From Symbiodinium natans (Eukaryota; Sar; Dinophyceae; Suessiales; Symbiodiniaceae): a stretch of 64,000 nt of DNA. A model generated the notes under the pieces. That model was not told the DNA's origin, made no database searches, and was given only the letters and a program-made list of their open reading frames with translations. Each line of letters opens with the position of its first letter. Position 1 is the first letter of the stretch. Shown here one piece after another: positions 41,670 to 51,598 of this stretch. The stretch is taken from contig CAJNDS010001225.1 of assembly GCA_905221605.1 (NCBI GenBank), forward strand, positions 182,501 to 246,500. Reading direction: 5' to 3'. A program made the position numbers and the translations under genes.

Positions 41670-41725
41670 GGGGCAGTGCCAAGCTGCAACAATTTGCGCT
41701 CCGGAGTCGGGATGGGAAGGAAGAT

Positions 41726-41830
41726 GTGGGGGTTCCGAAATTCGTGGGACCTTCTTGGGGTCCTTTTATATCAGGGAATCCTAGCATTAGGGGGTCTATA
41801 TTAGGGGTCCCCCATGTCCGTAAACTCCCA
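41726..41830. mobile_element. GGGTTCCGAAATT-family element
   Basis: Left GGGGGTTCCGAAATTCGTGG, right GGGTCCCCCATGTCCGTAAA, inner GGGGGTCTATATTAGGGG. Lies directly 5' of the RCC1-like gene. Confidence 0.7.
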
Positions 41831-41895
41831 TGTCTCAAAAACCAAAGATGCTGGTTAGGCTCGGGGTAAGGTCCTCACGTGCGCCTTTCTCTCCG

Positions 41896-41996
41896 TTAGG
41901 GTTTAGGGTTTAGGGTTTAGGGTTTAGGGTTTAGGGTTTAGGGTTTAGGGTTTAGGGTTTAGGGTTTAGGGTTTAGGGTTTAGGGTTTAGGGTTTG
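41896..41996 (+). repeat. TTTAGGG array
   Basis: Fourteen perfect units upstream of the RCC1-like gene (coding strand). Confidence 0.95.
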
Positions 41997-42643
41997 GGGG
42001 GCTTTAGACTGCCGGTTTGGGGCTGAGGCTTTCGGAGCCGAAGGAGGCTTGACAAGCTCGGCCCTCAACCCCCCCTCCGCGCCCCCCTGTGGGTTGGAAG
42101 TAGCTTATTTGATACAGAGGACGTTTAGCAAAACAGACCCCGGTATCACATGTGCTGCTGCTAGGGCGTAGGGTTTTGGGCTTAGGGCTCAGTGCTTTGG
42201 GTTCAGGGCAGTTCTCGAACCCTTTTGAGGGTCCTTATTCTAAGGGTGCCGTCCTATGATCGGGGAGCCCCACAAAGGGATGTTATTATTGAGAATTACC
42301 CCCCCTGGTACGTAGCACGTACTATGTACCGTTCAGCATCATCTTGTCTAGCTGCGAATCATTTGCTGGCATGTGCGACATGAGCATACGCCGAACTCCA
42401 TGCCCCAGCCAAACCCCTCAAACCCTAAACCCTGAACAGCAAACCCCTAGACCTCAAACCCCTAAACCCCAAACCCCTAAACCCCAAACTCAAAGTCCCA
42501 AACCCTACACCCTGAACCCCAAACCCGGAACCCGAGACCCCAAACCCGAAACTCTGAACCCTATGAGCTCAGGTCTTGGGGGAGTCTGTCTCGGGAGTCC
42601 TTCTTCCCTTTTGGGATGTAGGGGTTTAGGGTTTAGGGTTGCA

Positions 42644-42782
42644 GCCCTAAGGGTCCATGTACCTACATGCTATTTACTTGGGCCTGAAAGGGATTCCCAT
42701 AGAGTAGCTTTCGGGCCCATGAGAATTAGTTTTTTTACATGTACGTTAAAAAAATAATTGTCGGTACACGGACCCTTAGGGC
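42644..42782. mobile_element. CCCTAAGGGTCCATG inverted-repeat element, copy 1
   Basis: Left GCCCTAAGGGTCCATGTACC, right GGTACACGGACCCTTAGGGC; inner GGGCCTGAAAG / TTTCGGGCCC also pairs. Second copy at 54133-54242. Confidence 0.85.
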
Positions 42783-42988
42783 AGGGTGGGATGCGTGAGG
42801 TCTGAGGTTGAACCCTAAACCCTAAACCCTAAACCCTAAACCCTAAACCCTAAACCCTAAACTTCCCTAAGCCCCAACCCCTAACCCCTAACCCTATAAG
42901 CCCTCTAAGCCTTAGCTTCGGAGTTTTGCCGCGCGCGCGCGAGCTGGATGAGCCCTCCTTGTCTCAGTGCTCCTTGCGCAGCCGCAGC

Positions 42989-43068
42989 TTTAGGGTTTAG
43001 GGTTTAGGGTTTAGGGTTTAGGGTTTAGGGTTTAGGGTTTAGGGTTTAACCCTAAACCCTAAACCCTA
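42989..43068. repeat. Fold-back telomere array
   Basis: About eight TTTAGGG units run without spacer into CCCTAAA units (junction near 43048, GGGTTTAACCC), making a perfect hairpin. Confidence 0.9.
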
Positions 43069-43455
43069 TAATCCCTCAACCTGAACCCTAAACCTGAACC
43101 TAAACCCGAACCTCAGCCCTACACCCTAAATTCTAGCGCCACGGGGTCTAGGCGGCAGCCCAAGCATGGCAAGGAGGGGTACTGGGTTTAGGGTTTAGGG
43201 TTTAGGGTTTAGGGTTTAGGGTTGAGGGTTTAGGGTTTAGGGTATGGGGTTTGGGGTTTGGGGTTTGGGTGGGCGTTGAGGTTTAGGAGGCTGGGTGCTT
43301 GGTTTCAGGGACCCTCCAGAACCTCTCAGGCCATACTCCTTTCAAGCACCAAACCCTAAACCCTACAGGGTTTAGGGTTTAGGGTTTTGGGCTTAGGGAC
43401 CCTTTGTGTCAAGGGTTTTTGCACCTTTGGATCCTTAAGGTTGTACCCCCTTTGG

Positions 43456-43476
43456 CTTGGGGGGGGGGGGGGGGGG
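43456..43476. repeat. G-homopolymer and CA microsatellite region
   Basis: A run of about 20 G; a (CA)n tract follows at 43540-43558. Confidence 0.85.
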
Positions 43477-43885
43477 GAGGACCAAAACCTCAAGAAACCA
43501 GCCATGGCCTGCTGACCCCCCCACCAGTCACCCCCCCAAACACACACACACACACACAGACAGACAGAACCCTCCAGGCAAAGACTTTGTACGCGAATGC
43601 CCAAAAGACAACAACCGTTGGCTCAGGACTTTGGCAGCTTGGGATTGAAGCAAACGGGCTTTGGGGCTTAGGGTACAAGAGTTTTGGGGTCTAAACCCTA
43701 AGTCCCAAACCTCAGACCCTAGACCCGAAATCCTAAACACTGAACCCAAGAGCTGCGGGGGGTCGCCTTAGACTTACTGCAGGGCCTGGGGCTGGTAGGA
43801 TTTCGGATGTTTCCGAAGCATTTGGGGTATGCAAAGAGGGCGGTCCGGTCCCCTGTTTTGGGTGGGGGTCTTGAGGAATTGGGGA

Positions 43886-43995
43886 TAGGGTATGCAGGGT
43901 ATACAGGGTATATAGGGCATATAGGGTAAATAGGGTATATAGGGTATATAGGGTATATTACAGGGTATAGAGGGCATGTAGGGTATATAGGGTTG
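43886..43995. repeat. GGGTATATA minisatellite
   Basis: About eleven 9-bp units GGGTATATA/GGGTATACA, apparently a telomere unit enlarged by TATA. The IPYIPYIP frame on the other strand is a by-product. Confidence 0.85.
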
Positions 43996-44031
43996 AGCGT
44001 TTAGGGTTTAGGGTTTTAGGGGCCCCCAAAC

Positions 44032-44078
44032 GCACTCAATGCCGAGGGAGACGTCCTCCACACTCTCCATCTCGTGTT
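44032..44078 (-). CDS. Putative exon (HEMESVEDVSLGIEC)
   Basis: Two bases plus 15 codons, acceptor TTTGCAG, donor GTTTGGGG, itself a telomere-variant unit. Same strand as the EF-hand exons upstream. Confidence 0.55.
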
Positions 44079-44643
44079 CTGCAAAGAGAGGGCGTGGCTG
44101 CTTGCTTTGGTCAAGGGAAACCCATGCTTGCAAGGTTTCTGCAACCCTGAACCCTAAACCCTACAAACCCTCAACCCTATAAACCCTTAACCCTAAATAA
44201 CCCTAAACCCTAGCCCTAAACCCAAAAAAGACCCCCCCCCCCTTTAATATTCTCACCCAAAAGGGCCGGTGAATTTCCTTCAGAACTTCTGTTCGTAGAC
44301 GGGCCCAAAGAAGATTGAGGTTTCTTTCCCAAAAGCTCAAAAATGTCCGACGCCATGCAATGCCAAAATAAGCCTCTACAACAAAACTAAACCCTAAACC
44401 CTAAACCCTAAACCCTAAAGCCTAAACCCTTTAGGACCTTCAACCCTAAAAATCCTAGACCAAAGCCCTGAAACCCTAAAGCCCGAAACCCAAAAAATCC
44501 TTGAACCTAAAACCTTCAAACCCTTAAACCCCAAACCCTGAAACAATAAATGTAAACCAAAACCCTAAACTCCTAGACCCTAAAACCCGTGAAATCCCTA
44601 AACTCTAAAACCCCAAACCCTAGTCAGTAAAGGAACCCTACTG

Positions 44644-44775
44644 GGCGTTCAGCGTACTTGGCAACCCATTATGATTAAGTGTAATAATAACCCACATATA
44701 AGCCCCTCAAGTACCCTAAAAGGGTCATAATTGGGGGTTAGAAGTACAGTTATCAATGGGATACTAAGTACCAGT
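44644..44775. mobile_element. TACTTGGAGGTTCA-family element, degraded ends
   Basis: TACTTGGCAACCCATTATGA, then the family interior (CCCACATATAAGCCCCTCAA) and right end ACTAAGTACCAGTAGGGTAC. Confidence 0.65.
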
Positions 44776-45798
44776 AGGGTACCCTAAACCCGACACACCC
44801 CAAAACCCTAAACCCCTAAACCCCTAAACCCGAAACCCTAAAGTGCTAGACCCTAAAACCTTAAAACCCCATAGCCCTCCTCAACCTGCCCCGGCATGAG
44901 AAACACCAAAACCATGACGAGGCTCGGGTTTCTGGTACGTAGGGGTTTAGGGTTTAGGGTTTAGGGTTTAGGGTTTAGGGTTTAGGGTTTAGGGTTTAGG
45001 GTTTAGGGGTTGGGGTTCAGTGATTTAGGAATTTAGAGATTTGGGTTAGGGTTTAGGGTTTAGGGTTTGGAGTTTGGTGTTCGGGGTTTAGGGGTAAACA
45101 ACTCTTGAGTGTAATTCTCCTTAAGCCTAGCCATTCTCCTGCACGGCTAACATGGTGCATGTGTGCTAAGCACTGAGATCTTCAACCCTTGAACCCTCAA
45201 ACCCTCCAATCCTCAAACCCTCCCCCCTTCCCCGCACACCCCCCCCCCCCCCCCACCCACATGCGTCCACAAGCTCAGAGCTCTTCTCCCAAAGCCCTAA
45301 ACCCAAACCCAAAACCCAAAACCCAAAACCCGAAACCCTAAACCCTCAACCGTGCACCCCAAAACCTCTACACTCTTCCGAGCGCAAAGCTGAAAAGAAG
45401 CCCTAGCCCCGAAGGACCCATTTAGGGATTAGGGTTTAGGGTTTAGGGTTTAGGGTTTAGGGTTTAGGGTTGAAAGCCGCTCCTGAAACACCCGAAGCCC
45501 CATTCCCCATGACACTTTCAGACCTAAACTCAAACCCTCTTTAGGCTCCCACCTAAACCCTAAAACCCTATACACCCTAAACCCAAACAGGGTTATGGTG
45601 TGTAGGCTAGGGGTTAGGGTTGTAGGGTTACAGGGTTCAGGGTTCTGGTTCCCCAGAGGGTCTCTTTGTATGGTTTCTGGGTACCCAACTCCATAGTAGG
45701 GGTACGAATGGAATGGACCCTCCCGAAGCCTTAAACCCTAAACCCTAAAACCCGAAAGCCTAAAACCCTAAACCCTGCACCCTCGCTCTGCGCGGCCA

Positions 45799-45899
45799 CG
45801 GTTTAGGGTTTAGGGTTTAGGGTTTAGGGTTTAGGGTTTAGGGTTTAGGGTTTAGGGTTTAGGGTTTAGGGTTTAGGGTTTAGGGTTTAGGGTTTGGGG
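45799..45899 (+). repeat. TTTAGGG array
   Basis: Fourteen units followed by a C-homopolymer. Confidence 0.95.
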
Positions 45900-45939
45900 T
45901 CCCCCCCCCCCTCCCCCCTTTAAAGCAGCGGCCCTGGCC

Positions 45940-46008
45940 TTCGTCCTCCTCGCTGCGGTCGTGCTCGTTGAGGCCCTCCATGGTCGACACGGCCTCGGCG
46001 AACTCGGC
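45940..46008 (-). CDS. Putative exon, acidic, EF-hand gene
   Basis: About 23 codons starting AEFAEAVSTMEGLNEHDRSE, acceptor TGTCCTCAG after pyrimidine-rich sequence; donor GC just after GAAG. Composition resembles calmodulin-type linkers. Confidence 0.6.
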
Positions 46009-46707
46009 CTGAGGACAAAGAAGGTTTAGGGTTTAGAGTTTAGGGTTTAGGGTTTAGGGTTTAGGGTTTAGGGTTAAAAAGCTTAGGATTCAGGTTTGAG
46101 GGGTTTGGCCTTGGGGAGGGTGAGGGTTTAGGTCTTGTAGGGTTTTGGCCTTAGGGAGGGTTTTGGGAGGTCTGGGTTTGAATCATTGAAGCGTTCAGGG
46201 ACGAAGTGGGAAGCTTAGGTTGAAAGAAACTCAAGGTTTAGGGCTCAAGGTTGTAGGGTTTCAGGATTTCGGGGTCTATGTAGGGCTTTGATGTTATGAG
46301 CGGTTCTGTCGATAAATTCATGATGAACAAAGGCCCACCCTGTGAACCCTGAGTCGCTGCAGAGGATGTAGGGCTTTGGGTTCCTTGGGGCTTAAAGGAA
46401 CTGACAAAAAGTGAAGGTGCGAAGGTCTTTAAAGCATAAAGTTGAGGTCGCCAAGCTCCAAACCTTGCCGTAAAGAATTCCTGCGGAAAATCCGCAAAGC
46501 CGCTTCCCTGTCGCGCCACACTTCGGCTCACATAAGGCAAGCGTCACGAGCAGGCTGCCGTCCGTACCGCAGACGCGAAACAGACAGGAGTAGGGCCGGG
46601 AGCCTCCCCTGTGCCTGTCTTGTGACGAACGATGGCTTTGGGACGGTGCCAGTGGCCTTCGAGCCGAAAAGCCTTTGCCCGTTGTACATGTACTGGGTGT
46701 AGGGTTT

Positions 46708-46949
46708 AATGTTGACTTCACATTAGGAATTCCCGCTACAATTATAAAATCCAGCTGCCGGAACACCATAATATAGCCCCCCACAATTATAAAATCCAGC
46801 CCGGAATATTTTTTTACTACTAGTGGCACTACTACCTAGTACGTCCTACCAGGATTTAGGCGAATATAATTGAGGAGGCCCTGGCCGGAGAGATTGATCA
46901 ATCAAGGGGGGGGGAGGGGGGGGGGGGTTATTAATGCGAAGTCAACATT
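46708..46949. mobile_element. AATGTTGACTTC inverted-repeat element
   Basis: Left AATGTTGACTTCACATTA, right TAATGCGAAGTCAACATT; inside, CACAATTATAAAATCCAGC occurs twice. About 240 bp and flanked by TTTAGGG units. Confidence 0.75.
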
Positions 46950-47109
46950 AGGGTTTAGGGTTTAGGGCTGAGGGTTTAGGGTTTAGGGTTTAGGGTTTAG
47001 GGTTTAGGGCTTAGGGCGCGCTGAGCCCTTGCACGCGTCTTCGCAGCAATGGCCCAGAGGCCGCTTTGGCTATCGCTGAAGGTACGAGCTGTTGGCAGCT
47101 AGTGCAGGG

Positions 47110-47192
47110 CATGAGCCCTTTTAGACGAACAGTCCTTAAGAAGGAATTATACTTCCCGCATTGTCCCTATTAAGGACTGTTAGTACCTTCAA
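47110..47192. mobile_element. CAGTCCT-family inverted-repeat element
   Basis: CGAACAGTCCTTAAGAAGGA .. GTCCCTATTAAGGACTGTTA; outer ends lost. Confidence 0.65.
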
Positions 47193-47468
47193 ACCTGTGG
47201 GCTTTGCAACCTCCTGAATGCCCCCAAGAACAGGTATCCCAGGGCCCCACACACGCCTTGAACGTCACATGTTGCCCCCCGCCCTCCCCCAAAGCGAGCC
47301 CCACAGATCCTAAATCCAAACTCCTAAGCCTATGCCACCAACAACCCCGAAAAACCTTAACCTCAACATGCAAAGCCCCCTAAAGCCTAACCCTAAACCC
47401 CAAACCCCAAACCCTAAACCCCAAACCCCAAACCCCAAACCCCAAACCCTAAACCCTAAACCCTAAGC

Positions 47469-47528
47469 TGCCAAGGCTGAAGTGCCACCGCTCCACTTCC
47501 TCGCCATGAAACCGTAGTTGCAGTCCAG
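47469..47528 (-). CDS. Putative exon (LDCNYGFMARKWSGGTSALA)
   Basis: Twenty codons, phase 0/0, acceptor CTGGGAG, donor GCTTAGGG, a telomere-variant unit used as a GC donor. CCCTAAA left, TTTAGGG right. Confidence 0.55.
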
Positions 47529-47798
47529 CTCCCAGGATGGGTTATTAGGGTTTAGGGTTTAGGGTTTGGGGTTTAGGGTTTAGGGTTTAGGGCTAAAACT
47601 TCCTAAACCCCTGAACCAGCCCTAAACTCCCTGAACCCCGAAACCCTAATCCCCTAAACTCCCTAAACCCCTGAACCCTAAAAATCTCTAAAGCCCTAAA
47701 CTGCCCCTGAACCCCTAAACCCTAATCCCAGAAAATCCCTAAACCCTAAACCCTAAACCCTAAACCCTAGTCCCAGCAAATCCCTGAACCCTCTGCGC

Positions 47799-47852
47799 CT
47801 GAGACATCTTCTCATTCTTGTCCGCGTCGAACGCTTCGAATGCGGAGCTGGC
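47799..47852 (-). CDS. EF-hand exon (ASSAFEAFDADKNEKMSQ)
   Basis: Eighteen codons, phase 0/0, acceptor AATGAG, donor GCGCAG. FEAFDADKNEKMS is the incoming helix and first loop half of an EF-hand calcium-binding motif, with acidic positions 1 and 3 (DAD) in place. Flanked by CCCTAAA (left) and TTTAGGG-like (right) sequence. Confidence 0.75.
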
Positions 47853-47888
47853 CTCATTTAGGGGGGTGTTCAGGGTTTTGGGAAGTAG

Positions 47889-47999
47889 CCCAGAGACTCC
47901 AAAACCCCTTAATTAAGGAATATGCCCTTAAATCATATTTGGGTTCCTACTATAATTTAAGGGATATACCTTAATTAAGGGGTTTTGGAGTCTCTGGGT
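47889..47999. mobile_element. CCCAGAGACTCC-family element, copy 2
   Basis: Same ends as 22610-22720 and only a handful of differences over 110 bp, so a recent copy. Confidence 0.85.
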
Positions 48000-48494
48000 A
48001 GGGCTTTCGGGGGGGGTGTACGCGTGTTTAGGGGCTGTAGGGGGGTTCAGGTGGTTCGGTGTCTAGGGGTTTAGGTTCAGGGTTGATGGCTTCAGGGCTT
48101 AGGGGCTTCGGGTTGAGGGGCTCTAGGGATTACGGGTATAGACACCAGCAAAGCTTTCCCGCAAATCTCCGCCCTAGCCCCTGTAAAGCCTCTGAGTCAT
48201 TAAAACTCATAACTCCAAAGCCAAAAGCCTCCAACTCCCTAAGCTCTCGAACCCCCGCCAGACCCTGCGAACCCTAAAAGCCTGTCTAAAACCCTGTGTA
48301 AACCTGGACCTAAAGCCAGAAACCCTAGACTCCCTAAAAGCCCTCACCCTCAAACTTAGCCCTCAAAACCACAACAAAGCTTAATGAAACCCCCACCCCC
48401 CCCCCCCCCCCCCCCCCCCCCGAAAACAGAAAACAAACTAAACACTAACCCCCCCCCTCAGAAAAAACAAAAATAAAAAACAAACCCGAGAAGC

Positions 48495-48547
48495 CTCCTC
48501 CACGGCATCCTCGTGCATCATCTCGGGATCCTCGAGAGCAAGTTCGA
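48495..48547 (-). CDS. Putative acidic exon (ELALEDPEMMHEDAVEE)
   Basis: Two bases plus 17 codons, acceptor CTTTAAAG, donor GCTTCT. Same strand and character as the EF-hand exons. Confidence 0.6.
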
Positions 48548-48595
48548 CTTTAAAGAAACCCTTCGTTGCTGAGGTTTTTAAAGCTCCTCAAGAAG

Positions 48596-48775
48596 TGACA
48601 CTTTCAGTTCTATGGGGGGGGGGGGGTTTCCGAAAATGGGCGGCCCCGAATATAGATCCCAATAGTAGGATTGACCCCGAAAAGGTACCCCCCCCCCCCC
48701 CAATTATCGTAATCCCCCAGAGAGGATTGTGGCATCCCAAGAAGTGTAAAGTGTACCCATTCAGCTATAAAAAAA
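48596..48775. mobile_element. ACACTTTCAG element with a second element inserted
   Basis: Outer sequence as at 40089-40165. Between CTATGGGG and CCCCCAGAG there is an insert (about 48611-48716) of the GGGTTCCGAAA family. It ends in a poly-A run (48768-48781). Confidence 0.65.
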
Positions 48776-49015
48776 AAAAAAACCTTGCGGCGACAAAAAG
48801 AACATGTTCGTTGCTAGGGTTGCGGGTTTAGGGTTTAGGGTTATAGGATTTAGGGTTTTAGGGTTTTCAGACTTCTCGTCTCGGGTTTAGGGTTTAGGGT
48901 TCAGCACTCCGGGTCGAGCAGTTTTATGGTAAAGCTTTATTTACGGCTTGGAGAAAACACCCACCCACCCAGAGAATCCCACCACATTGAGAAAGCGAAA
49001 AACGGGCCAAACTCT

Positions 49016-49259
49016 GAAAATAAAGCGGCCAAATTCTGAAAATTAAGCGGCCAATTTCTGAAAATAAAGCGGCCAATTTCTGAAAATAAAGCGGCCAAAT
49101 TCTGAAAATAAAGCGTCCAAATTCTGAAAACAAAGCGGCCAAATTCTGAAATTCAATTAGCCTGTGGCCTGATTTTGGCTCATTCTGAAAATAAAGCGGC
49201 CAAATTCTGAAAATGAAGCGGCCAAATTCTGAAAATAAAGCGGCCAAATTCTGAAAATA
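49016..49259. repeat. 22-bp tandem repeat
   Basis: About ten copies of TAAAGCGGCCAAATTCTGAAAA, interrupted once at 49156-49182. The frame through it (FSEFGRFIFRIWPLY..) is a by-product. Confidence 0.9.
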
Positions 49260-49454
49260 CAATTAAGGTGTAAATATATATGGTAGAGAGGGTTTAGGGT
49301 TTAGGGTTTAGGGTTTAGGGTTCAGGGTTCAGGGTTTAGGGTTTAGGGTTTAGGGTTTTAGGGTTTAGGGTAGTTTATTCTCCGCGGGTCGGCTCAGACT
49401 CGGCGGGTTGTCATGGGTACTAACGGGGTTCTTTAGGGCTTCATCTTTAGAATC

Positions 49455-49590
49455 TTCACCCAAAGGGTCCGTTTAAATTACCATTATGGAGTTGGGTACC
49501 CAACAAAAACCCTATGTAATTAGTCTGGTTGCTGGGTGCCCAATTCCAAAATAGTACTACAAATGAGCCCTCTGGGTAAGAACCATGAGC
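49455..49590. mobile_element. GGGTACCCAA inverted-repeat element
   Basis: CCCAAAGGGTCCGTTTAAAT..GGAGTTGGGTACCCA and the inverse GCTGGGTGCCCAATTCC.. ..AATGAGCCCTCTGGGT. A fragment of the same family is at 45654-45727. Confidence 0.7.
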
Positions 49591-49718
49591 CCCTGAAAAG
49601 GATCCGTAAATGAGCGAAGTTACCATGTGGACCTTTGGACGCTGAAGTTGTTACAGCTCGCACGCTTGCATGTATGCAAAGGTTGGGCCAGCCGGACTCC
49701 TAAAACCTAGGCCCTAAA

Positions 49719-50238
49719 TCAACACCCTTTGTACCTCGCCTTCACATGTTGTAGCGTGCTGGAGGGATCGGTAAAAATACCGGCTTCGACTAAGGAGTCA
49801 AACGCAGAGCGTGGGTTGCCCTCCTTGATCCATGTTCTCTCAAAATGGGGTTCAATGATGAGAAAGCGAGGAATGCCGGACCAAAGCGGAAAACTCATGC
49901 CCTTTGCAATCTGAAGGTTCGTAGAGTCCCTCCGAGCTTTTGAAAGAGGATCACGAAGAGCAGCCTGCGTGATGGCTCTTTCATGAGTTCCTCCATAGCC
50001 GTGCCCAGCTCGCTCAACCGCATTCTGGCCATTGTCACCTCCTCCGTTGCTAGAAACGCCTTCTCTGCCAGAACTTCCAGGTCTCCTGGGGTGAGTGACA
50101 CAGTATCACAGGCCTGTGACAATTCCTCCGGCAAGTGCGCTGCCTCGTACAAGGGCGAACGGATTGCGTTGGCAACTGAGGCCTTTGTCAGCTTGAATCG
50201 CTGCTGAGATGCCCCGTAGGAGATGGAGATCGCGAAGC
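49719..50238 (-). pseudogene. Frame-broken coding stretch, unknown protein
   Basis: Two overlapping minus-strand frames look like one protein. The first, from acceptor TTGCCAG near 50238, includes LYEAAHLPEELSQACDTVSL and reaches about 49978. The second then reads ITQAALRDPLSKARRDSTN and continues through PLWSGIPRFLIIEPHFERTW to a stop at 49719. The switch needs one extra base near 49975-49985. Both parts have protein-like composition and no repeats. It could be a decayed gene, an exon with a sequencing error, or programmed frameshifting. Family not recognised. Confidence 0.6.
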
Positions 50239-50580
50239 TGGCAAGAAGAGCCCTAAACCCTACATCAACACCCTGAAATGCTAATAAGCTGCAAAGCCCT
50301 AAACTCCAAAAGCCACCCCCCCCACCCCCAATCGGGGCTTACGAAAATAGGACCCGAAGGGGAACCCCAATGTCAGAAACCACAAAATGAACCCCAGCCA
50401 CCCCAGACAGAACACCCTAAACCCTCTACCCTATTAACCCTAAACCCTAAACACCCTGCGCTATTCAAAACTAAGGCTACCAGGGCTTCATCGCGGAACC
50501 TGCCTCTGCGGCGTCCGATGACACAGAGGGTAGCTACAACGGACCCGAAGTTTCACAACCCTACAAACCCTGAACCCTAA

Positions 50581-50727
50581 ACCCAAACACTAACCCCTAC
50601 CCCCTAACCCCTAACCCCTAACCCCTACCCCTAACCCCTAACCCCTAACCCCTAAACCGTAGCCCCTAGCCTCTAGCCCCTAGCCCCTAGCCCGTAGCCC
50701 CTAACCCCCCCCCCCCCCCCCCCCCCC
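50581..50727 (-). repeat. CCCCTAA/CCCCTAG variant array ending in poly-C
   Basis: About 17 units of CCCCTAA, CCCCTAC and CCCCTAG followed by 21 C. A different homogenised variant from those at 35424 and 51464. Confidence 0.9.
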
Positions 50728-50944
50728 AAATCGTCCAAAAGGTCCAAGAGTTCGGCAACTTAGCATGCACATTTAGGGCTTCGCATTTAAGGCTTACCTA
50801 CTGCGAGTGTAGGCCCAGTGGGTATGTGGGTAACTTGGTCTATGTTCGGGTGTAGGTAGGCTCCACCGGCCACACTTTCGGCTTCCCTGTTCAGGGGCTT
50901 GGGCTTTCTGGGTTCCGAAGAGGTTAGGGTTTAGGCTTTAGAGG

Positions 50945-50998
50945 GTTTAGGGTTTAGGGTTTAGGGTTTAGGGTTTAGGGTTTAGGGTTTAGGGTTTC
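50945..50998 (+). repeat. TTTAGGG array
   Basis: Eight units. Confidence 0.9.
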
Positions 50999-51134
50999 GG
51001 GTTCAAGGTCTAGGGTGTTACAGGGAAGCCATAGGCCCTATCTATGCGACTGAGGGCGCTTTGGGGGGTTCAGTAAACCCTAAACCCTAAACCCTAAACC
51101 CTAAACCCTAAACCCTAAACCCTAAACCCTAAAC

Positions 51135-51188
51135 GCACTTATGCGAAGTTGAAGCTGCCTGCTGCATCATCCAGGCCACGAGCTCTTC
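51135..51188 (-). CDS. Putative exon (EELVAWMMQQAASTSHKC)
   Basis: Eighteen codons to a GTTTAGGG donor formed by the adjacent repeat array; alternatively a GTGCGT donor four bases earlier. Acceptor CTGCGCAG. CCCTAAA left, TTTAGGG right. Confidence 0.6.
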
Positions 51189-51203
51189 CTGCGCAGGAAG
51201 GAG

Positions 51204-51309
51204 GGTTTAGGGTTTAGGGTTTAGGGTTTAGGGTTCAGGGTTTAGGGTTTAGGGTTTAGGGTTTGGGGTTTGGGGTTTGGGGTTTGGGGTTTGGGGTTTG
51301 GGGTTTGGG
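51204..51309 (+). repeat. TTTAGGG array passing into TTTGGGG block
   Basis: About seven TTTAGGG units followed by seven homogeneous TTTGGGG units. Confidence 0.9.
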
Positions 51310-51463
51310 GCTTGGGGTTTCGGGTTTAGGGTTTCAAGGTTTAGGAATCAGCAGTTGAAGGGCTCAAACACGATAAGCTTTACCCAAAACACTCGGTTCT
51401 TTGTGGTGAAGGCTTTTGGGGTTTAAACCCCCATACCCCCAAACCCCCAAACCCCCAAACCCC

Positions 51464-51552
51464 CAGAGTGCACCCTACACCCTACACCCTACACCCTACA
51501 CCCTACACCCTACACCCTACACCCTTAACCCTAAACCCTAAACCCTAAACCC
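51464..51552 (-). repeat. CCCTACA variant array
   Basis: Eight homogeneous CCCTACA units followed by CCCTAAA units. Confidence 0.9.
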
Positions 51553-51598
51553 GAAGTCATCTTGCAGCTTCTTAAGTGCTCCTTTGCAGGTGTAGTAC

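Noticed and set aside
40232-41804. Plus-strand and shifted frames over the RCC1-like gene
   Set aside because: Shadows of a repetitive coding sequence; no domain and broken up.
43774-43977. IPYIPYIP repeat frame
   Set aside because: Antisense reading of the GGGTATATA minisatellite.
46238-46829. 100- and 145-codon minus frames
   Set aside because: They run through an inverted-repeat element and telomere-like sequence, with no domain.
47040-47095. Plus-strand exon with CTTCGCAG acceptor and GTACGA donor
   Set aside because: Good splice sites, but would be the only plus-strand exon, and the minus strand is also open here.
48924-49262. 112-codon frame FSEFGRFIFRIWPLYF
   Set aside because: By-product of the 22-bp tandem repeat, no start context or domain.
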